From NCBI GenBank assembly GCA_965369945.1, contig CBDUST010000126.1, positions 1 to 11,804 on the forward strand: DNA of 11,804 bases. Reading direction: 5' to 3'. Source of the stretch: JADFNO01 sp965369945. Lineage in GTDB: Bacteria; Planctomycetota; Phycisphaerae; Phycisphaerales; SM1A02. The position numbers were made by a program, and so were the translations under genes. The notes below the pieces were generated by a model that was not told where the DNA came from, made no database searches, and saw nothing but the letters and a program-made list of their open reading frames with translations. Below, piece by piece: positions 7,093-11,804 of the stretch. Numbering within the stretch: the stretch's first letter is position 1; each line of letters opens with the position of its first letter.

Positions 7093-7121
7093 AGTGTACG
7101 TTGACAGCCCGATTCCTTCAA
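7093..7121 (-). promoter_or_regulatory. Candidate sigma-70 promoter of the DUF502-hpf-ptsN-ptsH group
   Basis: On the minus strand TTGAAG (7116-7121) and TACACT (7093-7098) are separated by exactly 17 bp, each matching four of six consensus positions. A second -10-like hexamer, TACAAT, lies immediately downstream (7088-7093). The site is in the 122-bp gap between the PDZ-protease stop and the DUF502 start, where a promoter is expected. This is prediction from consensus only. Confidence 0.4.
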
Positions 7122-7155
7122 ACGTCGATGCCTCCCAAGCCCCCCAGTTCGTTGG

Positions 7156-8586
7156 TCACCAGCGCAACGCTTGGAGCGTCACGACGACCGTGAGATACTG
7201 TGTGCCGCGGCGAGCCCGAACGCGAACGCGGTCCCCAACGTGCTTTGATGCAATCATCGCCTGAAGTTCCGCCATCGATCGCGTTGGCCTGCCATCAATC
7301 GAGACAATCACGTCTCCCACACGGAGCTGGCTTCGACGAGCGGCCGACCCCCGAAACATGCTCTCGATTCGCACGCCGTCGTTACTACCGTTGGGTCCGC
7401 TTTCGATTCCGAGGGATGCATCGCCCTGTACGATCGTCGTATCGATCTTTGGACGAGCCGCCAACCATACCCGCCATGCGCTCTCGATCTCCTCCACCGG
7501 CATATCGAAGCACGCTTCAAAAGCCATGGCCCCGGTACGGTCCTCGTCGTAGTTCTTGATGAACGATTTGTACCACTGCGCGAGCTTGCCCTGATCCGCA
7601 ACGAACTCGAAGATCGATCGAACCTGCGGGTACAGTTGACCGGCCCTGGCCATGAATCGGTCGTCGTTGATAACGAAAAGGCTCTTCCATTTCATCAGCC
7701 GCCCGTGACCTGCGCGATTCTTGATGACGTTGTGTCGTTCGTTGGGGTGAAACTTGATCGTTCCGTCACCGTTGAGGGTGTAATCCTCAAACAGCGAGGC
7801 GAGTCCTTCCTGAATCCAAAGCGGATGTCTTTGGCGCAAACGATCCATGTGCGCATAGTGCAGAGCATGGACGAACTCGTGTCGCAGCGCTCCACCGATA
7901 TCGCGAGCGATCAAGCGGCGGCGCGAGTGTTCGTAAATCCCACCGATGTTGTCCGCATCAAAAATACGATCGCCGTCGCTGGGCGTCGGCACGGCGATGA
8001 GCACGTACGAGCGCATCTCGACATCAAAGAGCGTCGCTTTGAGGTGGTCGGCCTCCTCCTGGAGCATCTGCCGCATCTCGTCATGGGAGACGCGATCAAG
8101 CGCGGTGGCGTAGGCGATGCGCCGCTCTTCATCTCGTTCGTATCGATAATGCTCAGTGCCGTACGTCGATCGCCATCGATTCAGGGCGTCATCGGCGCGT
8201 CGAGCGGCTCGGCTCTGGAGTCGCTCCACCACGACCTTATATTTGGGGTGATCTCGGATCGACTCCAAGTCAGCGTCGTTGACGATCTGATGCAAGTCAC
8301 GAAAGCCGGATCGAACGGATCGAAGCAAATACGTCGCGCCGCGCTCCGGCTGGTTGAGCAGGCAGTACGCGCACGCTGCGTTGTACAGCATAACCACGTC
8401 GTTGGGATGCTCAGCGAGATACGGTTCGATCAGCGCAATGGCGGCTTCATAGTCACCGTCCGCAAAGCTGTTGAGGATTCGCCGTTCAAGCGCGGGCGCC
8501 GAACGACCTTCTTGTTGTGCGTGGGCGATTGCGCAAGAAAGAACGCCCAACAAAATGACCAGACACTTCAGGCAGCGTATTCGCAT
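7156..8586 (-). CDS. Secreted TPR-HEXXH-PDZ metalloprotease (gluzincin-like)
   Basis: This is a 476-aa predicted secreted or periplasmic zinc peptidase. A signal peptide covers residues 1-23, with likely cleavage after AHA. Residues 32-118 form a TPR-like region with the LYNAACAYCLLN pattern, ending in a GFRDLHQIVNDADLESIRDHP block of the kind seen at the end of planctomycete TPR groups. The catalytic motif HEFVH is at 236-240. The downstream WIQEG (257-261) supplies Glu260 as the likely third zinc ligand, giving a HExxH...E arrangement as in gluzincins and DUF1570-type peptidases. Residues ~390-474 are a PDZ domain with GSAARRSQLRVGDVIVSIDG (412-431), which probably recognises substrate C-termini. 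The gene begins 11 bp after the stop of its upstream paralog without a visible Shine-Dalgarno, so it likely depends on translational coupling. Zinc-peptidase activity is inferred from motifs; the substrate is unknown. Confidence 0.88.
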   Translation of the reverse strand: MRIRCLKCLVILLGVLSCAIAHAQQEGRSAPALERRILNSFADGDYEAAIALIEPYLAEHPNDVVMLYNAACAYCLLNQPERGATYLLRSVRSGFRDLHQIVNDADLESIRDHPKYKVVVERLQSRAARRADDALNRWRSTYGTEHYRYERDEERRIAYATALDRVSHDEMRQMLQEEADHLKATLFDVEMRSYVLIAVPTPSDGDRIFDADNIGGIYEHSRRRLIARDIGGALRHEFVHALHYAHMDRLRQRHPLWIQEGLASLFEDYTLNGDGTIKFHPNERHNVIKNRAGHGRLMKWKSLFVINDDRFMARAGQLYPQVRSIFEFVADQGKLAQWYKSFIKNYDEDRTGAMAFEACFDMPVEEIESAWRVWLAARPKIDTTIVQGDASLGIESGPNGSNDGVRIESMFRGSAARRSQLRVGDVIVSIDGRPTRSMAELQAMIASKHVGDRVRVRARRGTQYLTVVVTLQALRW

Positions 8587-8597
8587 AGCGGCCTAGT

Positions 8598-9812
8598 TTA
8601 GCGCGCCGTGTCCACTGCGGGAAGCGTGGCCCCCTCAGCTGCGCTGGATTTCTCGATCATTACTTGGTTCACAATCGTTGGTTGATTGTCCAGCCATGCT
8701 CGCCATTTCAGATCGATCTCACCCATCGATAGACCGAACACCCGCTCTAATGCGAGGAGGCCCGAATTGTCATCATCAAAATGCATGGTGTAGTCGGCAT
8801 ACCAAGGCTCGAGCAACTCACGCTCGGCCATGAATCGAAAGAATGACCGAAGTTGGGAATAAAACCGGGCGGCCTCTCTCGGCGACGTCTGCTTTGACAC
8901 GGCCATCAGCTCCGACCAACGCATCAGTTCGCCGGTGCGGGCCATGCGCTTCGCGACATTCTGTCGATCGTTGGGCCCGAACCTCACCGACCCATCGGCT
9001 GACAACTCGTATTCCTCAAACAGAGACGCCAGTCCTTCCTGAATCCACAGCGGGTGCTCCTGTCCAAGTTCGTCCATATGACTGTGGTGCAGAACGTGTA
9101 CGAACTCATGCCGAAGCGAGCGGCCGGTGTCGATGGTGATCAGTTCACGACTCCGATGCCGGTACATTCCGGGGGTGTGGGAATCGCGGCCATGATCCGC
9201 AGCTTCGCTCTCGTCCAGAAGTGCAATGAGAACGTAGTGTTGAGGCGGATCGCCGAACAACGTTTGATTCAGCACATCGTTCTGGGCTTGTAAGGATTGG
9301 CGAATGGAATCAAGAGCGGCGTCGTCCAAAGTGGTCATGAAGTTGAGGCGCAATCGATCGTCCGGCTCGATGCGATAGGCAGATGATTGGTAACGTCTAC
9401 GCCACATCTCGACTCGACGTTTAGCCAGCAGCGGATCGGCGGCATCGCGGGCACGGAGGATCGCGTTGTAGATTCCGTGATCGTGCAGCGGCCGAAGATC
9501 GGGATCACGCCGCATATGACTGAAATTATTGAAGCCAGCTTTAACAGCATCGATGAGGTGTGTCGCCGCTTGGTCTGTGTCATTCAGCCGGCTACTCACA
9601 CACGCTGCGTTGTAGAGCATGATCGGGTCGTTGGGGCGACGCTGAAGATAGTCTTCAATAAGCTCAGCCGCGGCGGCGTCGTCACCATCAGCAAGCCGGC
9701 GGAAAATCTCCTCCTCCAAAGCAGAACCGCCGGGACCGATCGTCACTGCGCACAAGAGCGCAGCTGTCACAACTGCCGCGGCGCGACCGAGCCATAGCAC
9801 CCCAATCTCCAT
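8598..9812 (-). CDS. Secreted TPR-HEXXH metalloprotease, paralog without PDZ
   Basis: This 404-aa paralog of the following gene lacks the C-terminal PDZ domain. The N-terminus has a hydrophobic segment (about 10-28), with probable signal cleavage near GSA at 29-31. Residues 32-115 carry the same TPR-like unit (LYNAACVSSRLN and KAGFNNFSHMRRDPDLRPLHDH). The HEFVH motif is at 235-239 and WIQEG at 256-260 (Glu259 the likely third ligand). The identical HPLWIQEGLASLFE stretch in both proteins shows recent common ancestry. The protein ends about 20 residues after the peptidase domain in a Ser/Ala-rich tail. The ATG start is preceded by AGGAG (CTCCT at 9823-9827) with a 10-base purine-rich spacer, the best ribosome binding site of the pair, so this is probably the lead cistron. 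It should act in the periplasm or at the cell surface. The substrate is unknown. Confidence 0.88.
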   Translation of the reverse strand: MEIGVLWLGRAAAVVTAALLCAVTIGPGGSALEEEIFRRLADGDDAAAAELIEDYLQRRPNDPIMLYNAACVSSRLNDTDQAATHLIDAVKAGFNNFSHMRRDPDLRPLHDHGIYNAILRARDAADPLLAKRRVEMWRRRYQSSAYRIEPDDRLRLNFMTTLDDAALDSIRQSLQAQNDVLNQTLFGDPPQHYVLIALLDESEAADHGRDSHTPGMYRHRSRELITIDTGRSLRHEFVHVLHHSHMDELGQEHPLWIQEGLASLFEEYELSADGSVRFGPNDRQNVAKRMARTGELMRWSELMAVSKQTSPREAARFYSQLRSFFRFMAERELLEPWYADYTMHFDDDNSGLLALERVFGLSMGEIDLKWRAWLDNQPTIVNQVMIEKSSAAEGATLPAVDTAR

Positions 9813-9900
9813 CTTCTTTCTTCTCCTGCCGCCGTCCGAGAACTCGAAGCGACTGCTACATCGAATCTAGCCCGAGTTGGGCCCGATGCAAGCGAGAATT

Positions 9901-10527
9901 TCAAACCGGTAAGATTTGGACGCGACCGCTGTCTACAACGAGCCGGCGAGCAGCGAAAAGGCGGATCGCCTCGGGGTAGGCTTGGCATTCCAGGTCGAAT
10001 ACGCGGGCTGCTAAAGACGCGTGATCGTCATCAGGAAGGACCGGGCATGTGCGTTGGAGAACGACCGGCCCGTGGTCGTATTCTTCATCCACGAAATGAA
10101 CCGTGCATCCGGAGAATCGATGCCCCGCTTCGAGAACCGCCTGATGAACCGCCGCTCCGTGCATGCCTTGACCGCCGAAGTCCGGCAATAGGGCCGGATG
10201 GATATTCATCACCCGACCGATGAACGGCTCGTCCACGCGGAACCAGCGCAGATAGCCGCATAGACACACCAGCTCGATACGCTTCTTGGTCAGCGCAGCC
10301 GAGATGGAATCGTGCATGTCGTCTTCGCTGGCGAAATCGCGTTGGCGGACGATTCGCACATCACGTCCTCGTGCTTGGGCTAATTCAACTCCTGCGATTT
10401 CGCCGCGCGATGCGATCACCAACTCGACCGCCGCGTTCAGCTCACGACTGTCTATTCGATCGAGAATGTTGGTCAGCGTCCGCCCGCCGCCGCTGATCAT
10501 TGCTGCGATGCGAAGCGGGTCGCTCAT
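9901..10527 (-). CDS. purN: Phosphoribosylglycinamide formyltransferase
   Basis: PurN transfers a formyl group from 10-formyl-THF to GAR, the third step of de novo purine synthesis. The protein is 208 aa, a typical length. The phosphate-binding loop SGGGRTLTNIL is at residues 12-22. The family normally has SGxGSNxQ here, so the Ser-Asn pair is replaced by Arg-Thr. Catalytic residues are in place by comparison with E. coli PurN (N106, H108, D144): Asn108 and His110 in NIHPALLP, and Asp151 in DEEYDHGP. A GGQGMHG block at 118-124 resembles the 'GKGMYG' version seen in many non-proteobacterial PurN proteins. I place the start at ATG 10527, which gives the normal N-terminus. The frame is open for 89 more codons upstream, but that part lies inside the thioesterase gene. 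The ATG overlaps the thioesterase TGA (ATGA, 10524-10527), implying coupled translation. Confidence 0.93.
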   Translation of the reverse strand: MSDPLRIAAMISGGGRTLTNILDRIDSRELNAAVELVIASRGEIAGVELAQARGRDVRIVRQRDFASEDDMHDSISAALTKKRIELVCLCGYLRWFRVDEPFIGRVMNIHPALLPDFGGQGMHGAAVHQAVLEAGHRFSGCTVHFVDEEYDHGPVVLQRTCPVLPDDDHASLAARVFDLECQAYPEAIRLFAARRLVVDSGRVQILPV

Positions 10528-11036
10528 GCCTCTGTCATATCCCCAGCTTCGATGCCGGCCGTGGGGGGGCTTGTAAACGGAATCGGTCGGCACTCTTGAT
10601 TGACCGACACCATCGTCAGCCGAGCTTCGGTGACGTGAACAATTTCGCCCGTGGCCAGGCGGTCCGCTTCGACGTGAAGGCGAATCTTGATCGAGGTCGT
10701 GCCGGTCTTTTCCAGTGAGGTGTAGAAGCTGACGACATCGCCGATGAAGACGGGCGCGCGGAAATCGACTTGCTCGATGGAGACGGTGACCCATCGGTGC
10801 AGGCCGAGCTTCCGGGCCTCGATGAACCCCGCCTGGTCGATATAAGAAAGGATCACTCCTCCGAAGATCGTGCCGTAGACGTTCGCGTCCCGCGGCATCA
10901 TCACGACCCGCAGCGCCGGCGGTTGCTTGGCGTCATCGCTCATCTGGACCATCATCTTCGAGCCAAGCGGTTTAGACAAGTTGGACGGGTGGCGTCGATT
11001 GGCCTTTGCCGTGAGACGTGTACGAAACGGGGACAT
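10524..11036 (-). CDS. Acyl-CoA thioesterase, hotdog fold (YciA/ACOT type)
   Basis: This 170-aa single hotdog-domain thioesterase hydrolyses acyl-CoA to free acid and CoA; the preferred chain is unknown. The signature MPRDANVYGTIFGGVILSYIDQAG runs over 47-70, with Asp67 as the likely catalytic acid in the FGG...D pattern of the YciA/BACH family. It is followed by VDFRAPVFIGDVVSFYTSLEKTGTTSI (90-116), also typical. Choice of start: ATG 11036 has AAGGAG (11041-11046) four bases upstream, the only clear Shine-Dalgarno here. It gives a 27-40 residue basic leader not usual in the family. Internal ATGs at 10955 and 10943 would give canonical N-termini but lack good ribosome binding sites. The leader holds no obvious signal peptide. 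The stop overlaps the purN start. A functional link to purine synthesis is not evident; the pair may only share expression. Confidence 0.9.
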   Translation of the reverse strand: MSPFRTRLTAKANRRHPSNLSKPLGSKMMVQMSDDAKQPPALRVVMMPRDANVYGTIFGGVILSYIDQAGFIEARKLGLHRWVTVSIEQVDFRAPVFIGDVVSFYTSLEKTGTTSIKIRLHVEADRLATGEIVHVTEARLTMVSVNQECRPIPFTSPPTAGIEAGDMTEA

Positions 11037-11040
11037 TTTA

Positions 11041-11046
11041 CTCCTT
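11041..11046 (-). promoter_or_regulatory. Shine-Dalgarno AAGGAG deciding the thioesterase start
   Basis: A perfect AAGGAG on the minus strand sits four bases from ATG 11036. This favours the longer 170-aa thioesterase over the internal ATGs at 10955 and 10943. The spacing is at the short end of the usual range. Confidence 0.6.
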
Positions 11047-11088
11047 CAGAAAAGTAGAATGTTCCCTGTTTACTGCCCGAGCGGTTGC

Positions 11089-11619
11089 TTAGGTGCCCTG
11101 GTTCCTAAGGTAGGACAAGTGAGTCATAAATCGATCAAGGAATCCTTTGCGGTCACCCTTTGCGTGAAGTTCTTTGGCGTCATCCGCAAAAGATTCCCAC
11201 TCCCGTGGAATATCGAATTCCCCTGGCGCTTGGCTTATGAACCAAAGGGTAAACACGAGAAACTCCGGAACGCGTTCGCCAGTCAATTCGTCGTATGTTC
11301 TGCATGCATCGACTAAGAGACATTCAGTGAATGTTGGGTAGAACCTCAATTTGGCATCAGCATCTCGATCGGCATGCTTGAAAAAGTTCTCTGGTTCGTT
11401 GAAGTCGTCGAGCGAACTCTTGCCGCGCAGCTGAAAGTATCGTTGTTTGGCAAACATGGGAGTGCCCTTGCGAGCACTATTTACGTCGCGAATGACATTG
11501 TACGCAGCACAGGTGAGCGTGTGAATTGACACTGGATCGCCATCCTGGAAGAACAGTTGGATGCCTACTTCGAGTTGGCGTCGTGCACATTCGAGTTTAT
11601 TGAGTTCGAGTATATCCAT
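11089..11619 (-). CDS. Uncharacterised protein, lower GC than neighbours
   Basis: I cannot assign a named family to this 176-aa soluble protein. The N-terminal ~50 residues are strongly helical (LECARRQLEVGIQLFF, then DPVSIHTLTCAAYNVIRDV). Mid-protein there is a distinctive NFFKHADRDADAKLRF stretch (about residues 78-93), then Cys/Asp-rich and aromatic helices, ending with RFMTHLSYLR. There are no membrane spans, signal peptide or classic catalytic motif. The helical make-up loosely recalls HEPN-type proteins, but I do not see a reliable Rx4-6H motif, so that is only a suggestion. I chose ATG 11619; a TTG four codons upstream (11631) is the alternative, and neither has a Shine-Dalgarno. Local GC is near 48% in a sampled line, below the ~60% of gpsA. 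With the palindromic element just upstream, this suggests acquired DNA. It lies 52 bp before the thioesterase start on the same strand. Confidence 0.72.
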   Translation of the reverse strand: MDILELNKLECARRQLEVGIQLFFQDGDPVSIHTLTCAAYNVIRDVNSARKGTPMFAKQRYFQLRGKSSLDDFNEPENFFKHADRDADAKLRFYPTFTECLLVDACRTYDELTGERVPEFLVFTLWFISQAPGEFDIPREWESFADDAKELHAKGDRKGFLDRFMTHLSYLRNQGT

Positions 11620-11653
11620 CGATTTGGGCAACCAACATTTAATTTAGCCGTTC

Positions 11654-11659
11654 AGTATA
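11654..11659 (-). promoter_or_regulatory. Candidate -10 element for the uncharacterised gene
   Basis: TATACT on the minus strand (five of six to the sigma-70 -10 consensus) lies 34 bp upstream of the ATG at 11619. No good -35 is found 16-18 bp further upstream, so the promoter call is weak. Confidence 0.25.
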
Positions 11660-11691
11660 GCGGGGTTAATGCCGTGCTGGACGCGGAGAGC

Positions 11692-11716
11692 GAGCCGGGG
11701 CGTGTCGCCCCGGTTC
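11692..11716. repeat. Left hairpin of the palindromic element
   Basis: This is an 11-bp GC-rich stem (one G-T pair, otherwise perfect) with loop TGT. The core stem is CCGGGGCG/CGCCCCGG. Confidence 0.75.
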
Positions 11717-11777
11717 ACGTGAGGAATAGGTTGACGGTGCGGCGCGCGGCGGACGGGGTTTGGTGTGCGGGCGCGAA

Positions 11778-11796
11778 CCGGGTTGACACAACCCGG
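11778..11796. repeat. Right hairpin of the palindromic element
   Basis: This is a perfect 8-bp stem, CCGGGTTG/CAACCCGG, with loop ACA. It has the same stem length and loop size as the core of the left hairpin but a different inner stem sequence. Confidence 0.75.
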
Positions 11797-11804
11797 CTCG
11801 CTGC

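Larger units (their letters stand above)
11689..11802. repeat. Nested palindromic intergenic element (two hairpins inside an 11-bp inverted repeat)
   Basis: The outer arms AGCGAGCCGGG (11689-11699) and CCCGGCTCGCT (11792-11802) are perfect reverse complements 92 bp apart. Inside each end is a separate perfect 8-bp-stem, 3-base-loop hairpin: CCGGGGCG-TGT-CGCCCCGG at 11695-11713 and CCGGGTTG-ACA-CAACCCGG at 11778-11796. The left one extends to an 11-bp stem (11692-11716) with one G-T pair. Long-range pairing of the arms and local hairpins exclude each other. No T-run follows either hairpin, so intrinsic termination is unlikely. The arrangement resembles REP/BIME-type repeats and intergenic palindromes I associate with planctomycetes; the second comparison is from memory and unverified. 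The window ends two bases after the right arm, so the true boundary is not certain. Confidence 0.65.

Noticed and set aside
7636..8601. 321-codon plus-strand open frame opposite the PDZ protease
   Set aside because: It mirrors the codon positions of the real minus-strand gene and shows no recognisable motif.
9813..9900. Intrinsic terminator between purN and the first protease gene
   Set aside because: There is only a 4-bp GCCC/GGGC stem without a T-run, which is not enough to call.
10528..10794. 89-codon upstream extension of purN
   Set aside because: It lies entirely inside the thioesterase gene in another frame. PurN homologs start at the ATG that overlaps the thioesterase stop.
11728..11772. 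G-quadruplex between the two terminal hairpins
   Set aside because: The G-runs are mostly two bases long and irregular, so this is weak and better explained by general GC richness.
11689..11804. Integron attC site
   Set aside because: The outer arms do not carry the GTTRRRY/RYYYAAC core sites, and no integrase or cassette array is visible.

Overview
This 11.8-kb window is a moderately GC-rich (roughly 50-60%) bacterial chromosomal segment carrying twelve protein-coding genes that I can support, plus intergenic elements. Eleven genes read on the minus strand and only gpsA reads on the plus strand. No rRNA, tRNA, CRISPR array, integrase or transposase was seen. The gene content best fits Planctomycetota, perhaps a Phycisphaerae-like lineage. 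The grounds are secreted 'TPR plus HEXXH' proteases in tandem, a DUF502 gene next to hpf/ptsN/ptsH, and a nested palindromic element of a kind I associate with planctomycete intergenic DNA. This placement is inference, not a database result.

Layout. (1) 32-2517, minus strand: a P1B-like cation-transporting ATPase with an unusual metal site, followed 152 bp downstream by a 95-aa single-span membrane protein. (2) 2518-2744: a divergent intergenic region. (3) 2745-3770, plus strand: NAD(P)-dependent glycerol-3-phosphate dehydrogenase (gpsA), convergent with (4) 3792-4646, an orphan 7-TM protein. (5) 4647-4932: 286 bp without a convincing gene. (6) 4933-7033, minus strand: an apparent operon in the order DUF502 membrane protein, hpf (ribosome hibernation), PTS EIIA (PtsN-like), HPr. 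A candidate sigma-70 promoter precedes it and a hairpin sits at the DUF502/hpf junction. (7) 7156-9812: two tandem paralogous secreted metalloproteases; the downstream one also has a PDZ domain. (8) 9901-11036: purN (phosphoribosylglycinamide formyltransferase) coupled by an ATGA overlap to an upstream hotdog acyl-CoA thioesterase. (9) 11089-11619: an unrecognised ~176-aa protein of lower GC. (10) 11689-11802: an element made of two perfect 8-bp-stem hairpins enclosed by an 11-bp inverted repeat.

How the genes may work together. The DUF502-hpf-ptsN-ptsH group resembles the Proteobacterial rpoN-linked hpf/ptsN/npr block, but rpoN, hprK, rapZ and ptsI are absent here. It is likely a regulatory phosphorelay linked to ribosome hibernation rather than a sugar-uptake operon. 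The protease pair looks like a tandem duplication acting outside the cytoplasm. gpsA and purN are housekeeping biosynthetic genes. The least explained items are the ATPase, which lacks every intramembrane metal-ligand signature I know for P1B pumps, and the orphan gene next to the nested palindrome at the right edge.
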